From: Limanda limanda
Taxonomy: Eukaryota; Chordata; Actinopteri; Pleuronectiformes; Pleuronectidae
Assembly (NCBI RefSeq): GCF_963576545.1
Contig: NC_083639.1
Span: 23,530,118 to 23,594,117 of the forward strand
Reading direction: 5' to 3'
Length of the DNA stretch: 64,000 bases
This document shows positions 25,162 through 37,050 of this stretch, in pieces (positions within the stretch are counted from its first letter, which is position 1; every line of letters starts with the position of its first letter). Made by a program: the position numbers and the translations under genes. Under the pieces are notes generated by a model that saw nothing but the letters and a program-made list of their open reading frames with translations, was not told where the DNA came from and did no database searches.

Positions 25162-25382
25162 AAATGGTAAACGGACTGCTTTTATATAAAACTTTTCTAG
25201 ACTTGACAACCCCTCATTGTGCTTTATATAAATGTTCAAATTGATCTATCGCCACACACACTTACATTTTCACTCTCACATCCAGTTTGTGGTTGCGTCT
25301 TGCCCAAAGATGATAGAAGATAATTGGGAATCATACCACTAACCTTCTGATTAGTGGACAACTCACTCTGCCAAGACACAGG
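25162..25382 (-). mobile_element. tRNA-derived SINE (diverged)
   Basis: The block runs from AAATGGTAAACGGACTGC through TTTATATAAAACTTTTCTAG, TGCTTTATATAAATGTTC, CACACACACTTACATTTTCA and TCTTGCCCAAAGATG to ACCACTAACCTTCTGATTAG. This order matches a very common fish repeat whose head, on the minus strand, is a tRNA-like promoter. Here the head is degraded: box B reads GGTATGATTCC instead of GGTTCGATTCC. It is therefore probably silent. Confidence 0.6.
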
Positions 25383-28300
25383 AATCTTCGGTAAAAATGA
25401 CTAGTTATTTTATGAAGTAGAATGATTTTTACCAACCCCCTGAAACAAAAACAAAACTGACAGAGCTTTGACAGAATTTAACATCAACAATAAAATGTCC
25501 TTATTCAGAGAAGCTGTGTAATATTTTTACAGAGAAAAATGATGTGACTGTGTGACAGGAGTATAATTTTAACTGATGTAATTTCCACCTCAGTCATTCG
25601 TGAGTGCACATTACTGCACCCCTATGTAGTCCCACTTTGAAATCCCCACACTGTCTGTGAGCATTGAGAATGCAGAGAGAAACATTGTTGTGAAGTAAAA
25701 ACACAAACTATGGGCCAAAACAAAACTTGGGTAAGACATGCTCATTGTATGTTTCAATATGTATTAGCTCAATGTTTTTAAACGTCTCCTTTATGATCAA
25801 AATGATTGTGACTGCTCAGGGATAAAATAAACTATGCCTCATTAAATAGTGTTAGAGAATTAAGAAGTAATGGCTATCAGTGGGGATGGATTTGGTGGGG
25901 GGGTGGGGGGGTTAGAACTTGCACTCCTGAGCTAAAAAGAAAACATTATTTCAGTGGGCAGTATAATAAATGATCTCTCAAGCAGGAATGTAAGAGACTA
26001 TGAATGATTCAGACCACATCCGGTAATGTAGCACATTTCAGTTTTATTATCTGTTTCAAACAGTTTGAGAATGTGAGCAAAATGTAATTAATAGTGACAT
26101 ATTTTTACATTTATACCGAATCATGTTGGTTTCGTACAAATAGTTTTTATTTTATTTATATATTATGCTAGTTTTATACACATAACCTGCAGTTCTCTCA
26201 CTACACGTCTTCCAAGAATAATTCCCTTTTACATGCAATGAACATGGGAAGATATTTGCTTTGCTGTTATCTTTGCAAACCACAAACCACATGTAAGTCG
26301 CCACTACGCTTTCCCTGTCATCATTTCTCAGACAATAAGATCCATTGTAATTAATTGATTTACTTTTGTCCTCTTTATACTTCATTGGAAAATAACAACT
26401 AAAGAACTTTGACCTTAAAATCAACCCAAACTTAACTGTTACTGAACAAAAAAGCCACACTTTAAAACAACAGTAATCTAGGTCCAAAGTGTCACTATTA
26501 AGATTGACATAAGAGCCTGATGTTCATTTCTACAATGACATGCTTGGATAACAGTCGTGATGGCAACATGGCATAAACACCAGATGTCTGAACAGATGAG
26601 TTCTTTCCCCATGAAAGACAAGTGTATGAAATTGTGGATGTATTTTCAGAGTCAGAGTTGCTGTTACCTGATTGTGTGCCTTCTTTATCTCTAATGATCT
26701 CCACCAGGAGAGCAAAGCCACTTCTTAATGACTGACGTCTGAGCTGGAGGGATTTGATCAGTGCACCACAACAGCATCTGACGCACCAAAAATGTTGCTA
26801 TCAATAAGCAGCGCAAAACCCCAACTGCATCTCTCCCTGAGGAATAGAAAAAATATGCAAATGTCTCCTGACGGATACATTGTCAGAACAAAATGCAGTC
26901 TTGTGATGTTCTGCTGTATTGATGTGAAATAAACTCACCGAAGACCAACTTATGCCAATTTGACCTTGGCCTGTCAAATTTGAATATCTGCATGTAAACA
27001 AGTAACAGCTGCTGTTGTGGGTCTTAAGTTAATGAGCAACTCAACACAAATATCTCGAGAGACCTTTCACACTCCACACCTCATGTATTTGTTGCTGTGA
27101 TAACCCAGAGACAGTATAATTTTAATAGGGAGGAAGACACAATGCTTCATCAATAAGTAAACCCAGAATATATATTTCAGCAATGTCACCAAATGTACAC
27201 ATATAAATCCAAAAGGCCTATGTAAGATGAGAAACATTACTGACTGTTGTTACTTTCAGTTATATATTGAGTTTACAGCAACTTCAACATCTTAACGAAG
27301 TACTGGTAACAAGGAAATTAGCTCTATTCTTTTTCTCAAATTAACAGAAGACAATCAAACAAGATCAATTTGTGAGACTGTCTGGCTGCTGCTATTGGAA
27401 TCCTTCCCCTTCATTATTTAATATTATTTTAATATGTTTGAGTTAAATAAACAACATTGTTGGGTTTTCATCAATTGCTTGAATCTAAATTCGATGAATT
27501 GACAACTAACTCAACAAACCTTTACAATGATGGATTCAAATTGTGGCTCCTCAGTCACTGGCCCATTAAAAGGTAAACACTGCTTTTTTAAGGACCAAAA
27601 AAAGGGATCCAAAAACACTGAGCAAAAACAAGGTCCAAAAAACATACACCAGGAAACTACTACACAGGGATTGCTGGAACATCATCAGGTTACTGTGAGC
27701 TCTGAGGTACCTACAGTTAGTGTAGGGTACTGTAATTTAATTAAAACTAACCCAACTGATCTCTAGAATGGGTCATAGGATAGCCCTTCAATGCACCTCA
27801 ATGCCAACAGCACAAAACAGACAATGATGAAAAATATGTAACTGTGATGTATAAACACAGTTACATACTTTTCCAATTCAGAGTGATTATGAACTGATAA
27901 TCGCTGTACAAAATGTCCTGCTCAAAGCCATACTGATGTACAAACCAGAGCCAAGCCTGAAATGTTTAATTGCAGCTAAGAAATTTTCAAAGTTGATCAA
28001 TAGATTTTTGAACATCAGAGCCAGTATTTGGGTTGTCTGCTCTAGGCTACTGCAGAAACATGTGGATAGGAATATAGGTAAGTTATAAAGGGTTCATTTA
28101 AATGTGACAAAAACATGATGATTATTGGATGCAGGCAAAAAAAAACAAAACAATATTATATTCAATTCTTGCCAGTAGAGCCCCCTTAATCACACTAAAA
28201 GTCTTATAGCACTTAACAAACTAAATTAACTCTCAATTTCCTTTTAGTAGTTTAATGTTTGTTTGAACAATATTCAAAATGGAATTTTATTCAGAATAAT

Positions 28301-31300
28301 AAGCTTCTGCAGTGACGTCAAACCATTCTTTACATGTGCTTATTCTCTGCAATTAGATAAGTTGGGTGTGTTGTTACCTTATGTTTATAATTTGCGTCAT
28401 TGACATTACAACAAGTGGAGATACATGAAAATATTAAAGTGGTAGTTAGGGTCTGGGTCTAAAGAATTGACTCATCCACAACACTTCATAGTTGAAACTG
28501 CACTTCCTGATGGTCCTCAGAGGTACACTCATCAAGTTTAAAGTTCAGACGAGTGATGCTGGAGAACATTTTAGGGTCAGAGAATCACATAGATTTCTGG
28601 ATTTATTAGTTGAATTACAGTGTTTCACCACATAATAAAACTGGAGCTACATCCATGTAATTGTATCACTATTAGGTGTCTATGGTAAACACACATATCA
28701 AATGATTGTTTAGCACCAGAAATGTTAAGACAATTATTATGCCTAGAGCAAAGTAGGTTCCCTCAAAACAGAGCCAAATGGCACCTAACATCTAATAATG
28801 GATATATCCTCAAACTTCTCTGATTCTAGGACTGTTAATAATTCCATTTCCACAAAATTGTATCTTATATAAAAATCAGACCTGGCTGACTCCAAGGACA
28901 CAAAATAAAAATCAACCAGCAGATTTTGTATTATTCATGTTGTCCAGTAGTTGTAATAGAAATTACTAAAATTCACTTTCTGCAATTAACGAGTGCACTG
29001 ATATTCAAATTAATTTGAAGTAGGTGCTTATGTATGTTTGTTGTTCAGTGTAAAATTGATGGAATTAAGGCACCAAACCCTTTGAGCCTCTTTAAGTTGC
29101 TAATTGTGAGTAATTACATTCTGCAGATTCAACCTCTAAGTAGGCAGTGGGGTCCCTGTATAAGTGGTAATACAATGTCCCACTTATTAAATGCTGCACC
29201 ATTCTCTTCCCTTGACATTCACCTTTCTCAGGGGTGTAATAAGCAGGCCAATTTTTCAGCTTTGTCTCCATTTATTCATGTTGGCCACACAACTGCAGTT
29301 ATGAAGTCATCCATGTGAGCTTTTTCCAGTATTTAATTTTGAATTGGATTTAATTGTCAACTGAAATAGTTTAATTGTGTGCAAAATTGTAATCAAACTA
29401 CTGAAAAACATTATTATAATTACAGTCTTCAGGGACATTGTAGTATTATGACCCCGGCAGGCACAGTCATGTTTTACTCTTTTAGCTGCTTATTTGTGAC
29501 ATCGCCGTATGTCAGAATGTGGCTAGTCATGACAGTGAAAATGAACTACATTAAGTCCAGAGTAGCCCGAACTGAAATTGATCATCCAGATTTGCTTGGC
29601 ATTTCATTAAGGAAGATCTTCACAACTGCTTCAAACGTCTGAGGATATATGGTGTAATTTTATGTCAGTTTGAAGGTCCAACAACCCCGGAGTTAACGTT
29701 TCAGTCATTGAAAGATTGAGAGTTGTTGCAGGCGGTTATTATGTGGCTTCTTGATGCCTGAGTATGAAAGTTTGTACGAATTGATGCTGATACATTTATA
29801 TACAAATCAAAATAATGCACATGGGGGTTCGTAAGTGGGTCGCTTTCATACTTTGATGTTTTACATTTCCATATGTTTTCAAGTCCTGAAAGGAGGTGAG
29901 TCACCTACCCAGCTAAAATGATGCACAGGTTTACTAAAACATGTAGTTGAAATTTTTAGCATGTCAGCTTCTCAGCAAGCCCCTGCAACCCACAGTTACC
30001 CATAACCCCTTTATCTGCATAGGTGCATGGATATTACACATATAGACACAATCATTACAGCTTCATATTTGCCAAGTGTGCAGAGTTATGGAGGAAACCA
30101 CACCTGTGTTTGTTGGTTTTAGAAAATTGTCAGAGCTGCTGAATTTCAGCATTGGTAATGTGTGGGGCTATGCTGCTTCATGATTAATAACCAGATCATT
30201 TACTGGCTCTTCAGTGGAATTTGGGCGGCCAATGAGCAACTTTTTTCCATTCTCAGTTAACAAATTTGCATCTCTTTTGGGAAAAACTTCTGACTCATGC
30301 AATGACTCAGTTCAACTTAAGACTAACTGACCCTGGCTCCCTTGAAGAGGCAAGTATTCAAAAATTTAGTAGAGGATTTAGTATAAAGGATGTTATGAAA
30401 TGTATATGGCGCTAGATACGAAAAAGGTTCCACTCCCCTGACTTAAATCGAAAGAGTACTTATCTTTAACGTAACCAGTTTGAGAAGAGGTTAAATGAGG
30501 ATTTTTTTTCTTTTTTTTAGGTTAACTTTCATGCCAGTGAAGTCACTTCAGCTATTAGTTACCATAGCAAGACTATATTTTAATCTAAGAGGTTAGACGA
30601 GGTTTTGCTTTTACCAAAAGTAGCATACAGTTTTTGAAACTGCTACCTTAATTGCTTTTCTATTTTTAATCTTTAATCTCAAACCAAAAGGAGGCGCTAA
30701 AGACTCCCAACTGTCACATGAACTGTAATTGTAATTGCATATTTATCAGTACATTTATATTCAACTGAATGTTAAACCCTCCCTCAGTAGTTAATGATAA
30801 ATTACTATGTGGCTTATATTTGCATATTAGAGTGCTTGTGTGCCACTAAGGCTGCTCAAGAGAGCAAGGCTGAGGCAGCGGTGGAGAAGAGAAGTGCCGC
30901 ATCTCAGCGAACACACAGAGAGCCATCTCAAATAAGAGCTGTCACAACATCAATGGGTGCATTTACAGGAAGTTGTTTAGTTATTAAGGGACATTGATTT
31001 TGTCATGTTAATTTGCACACCACTACAGTGGGAGTGTGCTCTCTCCTCTCTTCTCTGCCTGCATCCCTTTCTCTCTGTCTCTTCCCCTCCACGTTCTATG
31101 TCCACATGCACAGCAGAGCAATCAGCAGTATAGGATATTGATATTGCTGATCGAGCTAAGCTTGGCTTACAGATTTAAGAAATATGTTTAGGTTTCTTTC
31201 AAACATGAGCTGCAAGAAGTAACACGTCTTTTACCTGCTTATAATTGCGCCCATTTCTTCTTTTTTATATTCAGTTGTTATCCAAGGTGGACTTAATTTT

Positions 31301-32410
31301 CAAGAATACCTTTAGTCCTCTTACTCCAGCTTTAACAGATCCGTAACCAGAAGATATATCTGGATTGGATGTGATCAGCACTTAGGATAGTGTCAACCAT
31401 TATGATGTCAGAAAAAGAGAATACTCTATTAGAGAAGAGATACAGGTAGAAAAGTACCATAGTACCCCCTGTTTTGTAGTCATCTAGGTGTGTTCTATTC
31501 TTCCAACTCTTCCTGCAAATCGCTTCGAATTCTTAAATATCTATTCTTTGCCTTAATGCACAGGAATTGTAAGTGATGTTCAGGTGAAGGCCTTGTGTTA
31601 TTTGATGTAGTTCATGGTTTGGATCATTGTCTTGCTGTGCCATTTGGGCTATTCTCATTGTATTGACTCACTGCAGGACATTCACATGTCATATTTAAGT
31701 ATTGTCTGTTTCTTTGGCTGCCACACTCCACAAAGGAAAATTCCATTCTTTTACAGTTGGGTCTTCTTTTAATCAACAACCGTTCCTATTTTACCCACGT
31801 ACACCTCTGGTGATTGTGGTCAAACAGCTCAATTGGACTTTCATCTTACCACAGCACGTTTCTTTCAAAACCACTCCAGCTTATAGTTGCTTTAGAATTT
31901 TGAACTTAAGTGTACAGGCTGGAGGCAAGGTTTCCCTCCAAACATTACTCCATGTAGATCTGTTTTGTGCACAACCACTCCTGTGTTAGTCATGTGGGCA
32001 TTAGACTTTGACTTTTAACAGAGGTGTGATTTTATCTGAAACTAGCTCTGGTTCTTTATCAAAGAGGCTTGTTTTGAAGAAGAAAAAAAAGCATGACAGA
32101 CTGGCAGTCGTGTTCAAATGTTTCAGCGCAGAGGAAAGCATGCGGTGCTCTACGTGCATTGATTCACGAACGGTTTAGCACCATCGCCAACAGACAATGA
32201 AAGGCAGGTGCACCGTCTCAGCACCATGTCTTATGGTGGAAAAATATAAATATAAAATAGATGATCTACAATCTAATCAATCAGGCTTTTTCAAATACAA
32301 AGTAGACAGTCTAACAAGCAATAATACAGACAGGTGACAAAATGGATTTAAGCAACACATTGATGTAATTCTGACAGATTTATGTATGACCAAAATGAAA
32401 GGGTAATAAA
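25383..32410. other. No assignable gene
   Basis: Seven kilobases of AT-rich sequence. Notable details are a G-run at 25898-25911 and an A- and AAC-rich patch at about 27590-27650. The stretch 31640-31980 reads like part of an old dispersed repeat (TGTGGTCAAACAGCTCAATT...CATCTTACCACAGCACG), but I cannot name its family. The 111-codon open frame at 26152-26487 (minus) has no recognisable domain. Confidence 0.45.
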
Positions 32411-33017
32411 AGGGATAGTTCACCAAAAAATGAAAATGCACTCATCATCTACTCACCACTATGTCCATGGAGGGATGGGTGAAGTGTTTGAGTTTACAAA
32501 AAACTCTTGGATTCTCAGGAGTAAACTGTGTTGCAGCCAAATCCAATACAATTGAAGTTACTGGTGACTCCTTCTTCAGACATTTAATAAAACAACAGAA
32601 AAAAACATAACATGCCTCCATACTGCTCCTGTGGTGTCATCCAAGTGTCCGGAAGCCCCGAAATTCAAATATTACTCGAAACGACCTAATTTACATTCGG
32701 TTTTCAGCCTAAACGTCCTCTGATAGCCTCCTCTCGAGCAGCATTAACACTCAAATGCACACGCCGAAAACAAGCACACACTGCACGTGTGCATTAGCAT
32801 CGCTTCATCCGCTAGCATAAATAAAAGGGCTTCTGGACACTCGGATGACACAGCACAAGCAGTATGACGGTAGCTGGTTACTTCAATTGTATCAATACAA
32901 AGTTTACCCCTGAGACTCACAAAGTGTTTTGTTGACTCAAACACTTCACCAACCCCTCCATCGGCATTGTGCTGAGTAGACAATGAGTGTATTTACATTT
33001 TTCAGTGAACTACTCCT
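32411..33017. mobile_element. Long-arm foldback MITE
   Basis: The first about 290 bp and the last about 290 bp are inverted copies with roughly 75-80% identity by eye. The ends are AGGGATAGTTCACC (left) and its degenerate complement GTGAACTACTCCT (right). TTAA follows at 33018-33021. On the left the target reads TAAA, one change from TTAA. The foldback has no coding potential. The terminal sequence is a common fish TTAA-type element and is related to the arm at 1-359. Confidence 0.7.
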
Positions 33018-33099
33018 TTAAGGACGTTACACTTTCCAGCTGGAGTCTCTGCTGATACTAGAAAGGAATCACAGTGCTCTGCCTTTATAAACACAACAA

Positions 33100-33990
33100 T
33101 ACTACCTTTTATTCATATATCTATAGTTTAAGAATGACTGTGCCGTATTTCCAATGAGTGGAGTGGATGTGCGACAGCGGGGCAGTATGTGGGCAGTTCT
33201 CTGCTTCCACTGCCTGCAGTCAATATGTTCTGGCACTGGTGATGCAATGATTTTGTAGATTCTATGAAGAAAGGTTGGATGTGGGTATTCTTGATTCAAG
33301 TCTTTTCCAGTGAGGGAATGGTTAGACTTCATCAGTGTTAAGATCCATGGCTAACTCATACAATATACGAAACAAGTACAACTCATCTTCAATCACCTCT
33401 GGAAGGATATCTTATGGATAAAAAGCTGTGAGTTCCAGCATCTTCTCTTCAGCTTCAGGCTGCCCAGAATGCAAGGTGTTGAAATCTGGAAACACTTCCA
33501 CCTTTTTTTTCAATTTGCAAAAACGAACTGGTTCACAAAAAGGATGTCAACTTAAATCCCTTTTAAAGTAACTTCTACTATCCTGGACTAGGTCTTCTAC
33601 TGTATCATTATTTAAAAGCTTATTCCTCTTGTGGACTCTCCTCTGAAAAAAGTGCTTGTTTTTCTATGTCCGGCTCATCTCAGCATGGTTCTCTCATCTG
33701 TCATAGTGGTGTCGATATGATCAACAGCAGCATTGACATAATTCCTGTTACAGATAATTAGAAAGGATGCATGTCCTCATAAATTGTTCCAACATGAAAT
33801 TGAACTCAAATGTGCTAAGTTTTGACAGCAGGCCATCGACTCCAGAGGACGCCTGCGGTGTGCTTTGGCAACTGTGTTTGATACGGCGCAGGCCTTTGAC
33901 AGTCACCTCTGTATCACTGCCTCTGTGGTCTCCACCTACTGTCTGACAGGCTCTTCAGTGTTAGGCCAGTTCATTCTGCATGTTATTCCA
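33100..33990 (-). pseudogene. Decayed hAT/ZMYM-like transposase relic
   Basis: On the minus strand several frames give protein-like text in a consistent order: LLSKLSTFEFNFMLEQF and SNYL...NAAVDHIDTTM (about 33730-33840), DTVEDLVQDSRSYFKRDL (about 33550-33620), then EVFPDFNTL and LPEVIEDELYLFRILYEL (about 33360-33510). The order of a FxFxFMLxxW-like segment, a coiled stretch and a late F(R/K)xxxF region resembles ZMYM1-type hAT transposases. Frameshifts and stops break it throughout. The family call is an inference from pattern, and no catalytic residues could be checked. Confidence 0.35.
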
Positions 33991-34136
33991 TTTTTCTTCA
34001 CATATAATCCCACTTTATTAAAAAAATACCATAGCATCAATCTTTTAACCCCAATAATGGAAAGAAAAATAAATCACTTATTTTCAGGATGTTAAACTGG
34101 AGACAGCTGAACAAGTGCACTGATGACAGATGAATG

Positions 34137-35232
34137 TGTAACCCATATTAATATCTCCCATATTATAAAAGTGATAATATAGATATACTTGAAATATATA
34201 AATATGCATTGCAATGTATACTAAATAAATAAATAGTCCACATTAAATATCAATCATTAAATAGTTACAATATAGATAAATGTGATATAAATAAATATAA
34301 AAATGTATTGTAAATGTATAGATAGATAAATAGTCCATTAAATTAATAAATAAGTAAAACTGGTTAAAGTCAGTTAAAACCCATGTTAAAGATCATTTAA
34401 TGGAGAAATATTAAAAGTCTTCTGACTAAAAACGCTTTCCCTTTAAGACAGGTGAGAGTGCTTTCCCCTTTAAGAGATTTTCCCTCTGTGGAGGTGACAG
34501 GAAGGGGAGGCACATAATAGAGTATAAAAGGGAAGTGAGGGAGGAGACTCGAGAGAAGCAAAAGGACAAACAAAAGGAAAGAGGAGAGCGAAGATGTTTG
34601 GCTGCTAAAAACCATGTGTTACAAAGATATGTTAAGACTTAAAAGCAATACCCAGAGTTTGTTGAAAAGTGCTTTACATGCTTGAAGAGGTTCCACGATC
34701 AGGGAACCGGTGAGGAGACACGTGTGTGTGTTGGAGGATACACATGCAACCGAGACAAGATGGCGAGCGAGAAGATCGGCGGACTCCGGTCGTAAGGGCT
34801 GAATCAACCATCCCTTTCAACCTGGACTGGACTTCTGCCACTGCCCGGATTGGACTTTACTCACTGCCAGAGTGGTAGGAGTATCAACATTTTCTTTTTT
34901 TTGAATTGAACTAAATAAGGATTTCGAACGGAACTTTATTTTGAAAAGACTATCACACCGAACAAGAGAATACAGGGAAGAAGAGTGAAGAGCTCCACTC
35001 GTCTAACCCCTCCTTTATTGTTTGAATTATGTGTGTATATGTTTATTAAGTTTATTATGTTTATGATATATACTTTATTTATTATGTTATTTGTTAAGTG
35101 TGTTCAGTAAAGTGCCGGCTTTGAATTTAAAGTACCTGATCTCTGGCTTATTATTTATGCTTTCACCCCACTCCTTAAAACCCAGAACCTAGAACTAGTC
35201 CAGTATTTGGCCCATTAGAGGTAAATGCTACA
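34137..35232 (+). repeat. 5' LTR (1096 bp)
   Basis: Starts TGTAACCCATATTAAT and ends AGAGGTAAATGCTACA. The ends form the short inverted repeat TGTA...TACA. It contains a very AT-rich first third, a TATA box at 34523-34530 and a purine-rich segment after it (34531-34595). No difference from the 3' LTR was found over 1096 bp by eye. Confidence 0.95.
34523..34530 (+). promoter_or_regulatory. TATA box of the LTR promoter
   Basis: TATAAAAG in the LTR at offset 387, repeated in the 3' LTR at 42077-42084. It would place the transcription start near 34550-34560 and so define U3 as about the first 415 bp. A YY1-like CAAGATGGCG lies at 34756-34765 downstream of the start. Its use is inferred. Confidence 0.6.
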
Positions 35233-35234
35233 TT

Positions 35235-35252
35235 TGGCGAGCTAGCCAGGAG
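35235..35252 (+). promoter_or_regulatory. Primer binding site of the first LTR element
   Basis: TGGCGAGCTAGCCAGGAG begins three bases after the LTR. Position and the initial TGG (pairing with tRNA CCA) fit a minus-strand primer site. I could not match the following bases to a particular tRNA. Confidence 0.5.
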
Positions 35253-35310
35253 TGGCCAAAGCATAGATTAATAATCAGAGACCAGATAACTGCATATACT
35301 TAATTAATTC

Positions 35311-37050
35311 ATGATGGAAGTAATTCAAACTTTGGGTGTTGAAATTACAAACTCTCTACTAGTCAGTGGTTTAACAGATACAGAGACTGATGAAGAACTT
35401 TATGACTTTTTAAAACTATATGGCTCGATTCAAAGAAGAATCCACGTAGACTTGCCCCAATCTGAAAAGCAGATCATTATAGAGTTTACGTATGATACAG
35501 CCCTAGAGTCACTCTTACCCTTACTACCATATAAACTGATAAGCAAGACTCAGACAGACGTGACTTACTTCATCCAGGCCTTAGCAAGTGCCTACACACC
35601 TGCAGATACCAAGTCAGCCACCAGGATGTTTCTGAAAGGACTGAAGGAGATTGCAAAGCAGAGCGGCAAGGACTTTGCAGATGTGCTCAAAGGAGAGCTC
35701 TCTCGCATTAGCGAGACTGTTCATCAGGAGATCTTGGATGACCAAGATGAAGACACAGATTCAGATGACGCCCAGAGACATCCTCTTGTGACTGCAGCAC
35801 AGGTGAACCCTCAGCCCAGTGTTATTTTCCCAGAAAATATTTATGACTCTAAATCTGATGTGAAATTTGATCCAACTCAGTATCAACATCCCCCAAAAGA
35901 AAAGACACAGGCCACCCTGAGCTTTTCTAATCTCTGCCCACCTGAAATGCAAAAGGTTGTCGTTGAGCACATAGTCAAGCACGAAGATTTAACAATGCAA
36001 ACACATGCTTCATTTAGACTCCGACCCTTCTCTGGACGCAGCCCCCGTCCAAACCATGAAGTGGACTATGAGACATGGCGTTCCAACGCAGACTTTTTAC
36101 TGAGAGACACACAACAATCAGACCTACACAAATCCAGAAAAATACATGAAAGCATTTTTTCACCTGCGGTTGACATAGTGAAACATCTGACACCTCACTC
36201 ATCCCCCTCAATGTATTTGATCATTCTGGATTCAGCTTTTGGCACAGTTGAAGATGGAGATGACCTTTACGCAAAGTTTCTCAACACACTGCAAAACTAT
36301 GGTGAGAAATCCTCAGAATATCTCCAACGACTGCAAGTGATGCTGAACACCACCCTCAGGAGAGGAGGAGTAACTGCAACCGATCTGGACAGCCAGCTTC
36401 TGAAACAATTCTGCAGAGGCTGTTGGGACAACACTCTGATATCTGAGCTAAAGCTAGAACAAAAGAAACAGAACCCACCCACCTTTGCAGAACTCTTGTT
36501 GCTACTTCGCACTACAGAGGGAAAACGTGACTCCAAAGACTCCCGCATGAAGCAGTACTTCGGTGCCTCAAAGCAGAAGGTGTCCTCACACTTCCAAGGT
36601 TCCTATGCTCAGTATGATGAAGACTATACTACATCACCTCACAGACGCAGTGACCCTCACTCTGAGATACAGGGCCTGAAAAGACAGATAGCTGAGATAC
36701 AGTCTCAACTCTCACAAATCAAACAAAAAGACAATAAATCGTTTTCAAACAAACCATCCTTCAAAGCTACAACCACACAGTCCCCAGCTCAGAGTCACAG
36801 ACCACAACAATTACGGTCCAACAACTCTGATGTGAACAATAACTACACAAATAAACCAAGACCCTGGTACTGTTTCAGGTGCGGTGAAGATGGACACATC
36901 AAACCTCAGTGTGAAGCTGAACCAAACCCTACACTAGTGGCTGCAAAGAGGCAGCTGCTGAAGAAAAGACAACTAGAGTGGGAACAGAAAACCGGTTCCT
37001 CCACATCCAATCAGTTAAACTGGCATCAGTCACTATTGAGGGACAAATAG
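35311..37050 (+). CDS. gag: Gag protein, PNMA-like (579 aa)
   Basis: Structural protein that would assemble capsids and package element RNA. The ATG at 35311 is the first after the primer site. Residues about 1-85 (LLVSGLTDTETDEELYDFLK, then YGSIQRR) look like the RRM-like N-terminal domain of PNMA proteins. Residues about 235-410 hold the capsid domain, with FSGRSP, YETW, LDSAFG, GEKSSEYLQRL and PPTFAELLLLLR in PNMA order. A short coiled segment (about 450-470) is followed by a CCHC zinc knuckle, CFRCGEDGHIKPQC (about 523-536). Length and layout agree with Gag from the fish Ty3/gypsy lineage that gave rise to the PNMA genes. The last 44 codons overlap the pol frame. No stop or frameshift breaks it. 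Confidence 0.9.
   Translation: MMEVIQTLGVEITNSLLVSGLTDTETDEELYDFLKLYGSIQRRIHVDLPQSEKQIIIEFTYDTALESLLPLLPYKLISKTQTDVTYFIQALASAYTPADTKSATRMFLKGLKEIAKQSGKDFADVLKGELSRISETVHQEILDDQDEDTDSDDAQRHPLVTAAQVNPQPSVIFPENIYDSKSDVKFDPTQYQHPPKEKTQATLSFSNLCPPEMQKVVVEHIVKHEDLTMQTHASFRLRPFSGRSPRPNHEVDYETWRSNADFLLRDTQQSDLHKSRKIHESIFSPAVDIVKHLTPHSSPSMYLIILDSAFGTVEDGDDLYAKFLNTLQNYGEKSSEYLQRLQVMLNTTLRRGGVTATDLDSQLLKQFCRGCWDNTLISELKLEQKKQNPPTFAELLLLLRTTEGKRDSKDSRMKQYFGASKQKVSSHFQGSYAQYDEDYTTSPHRRSDPHSEIQGLKRQIAEIQSQLSQIKQKDNKSFSNKPSFKATTTQSPAQSHRPQQLRSNNSDVNNNYTNKPRPWYCFRCGEDGHIKPQCEAEPNPTLVAAKRQLLKKRQLEWEQKTGSSTSNQLNWHQSLLRDK

Noticed and set aside
26152..26487. 111-codon minus-strand frame
   Set aside because: No recognisable domain, no signal peptide, and no neighbouring exon signals; likely chance.
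31640..31980. Possible Tc1/mariner relic
   Set aside because: Text resembles a common dispersed fish repeat, but I could not identify transposase motifs or termini, so no family is claimed.
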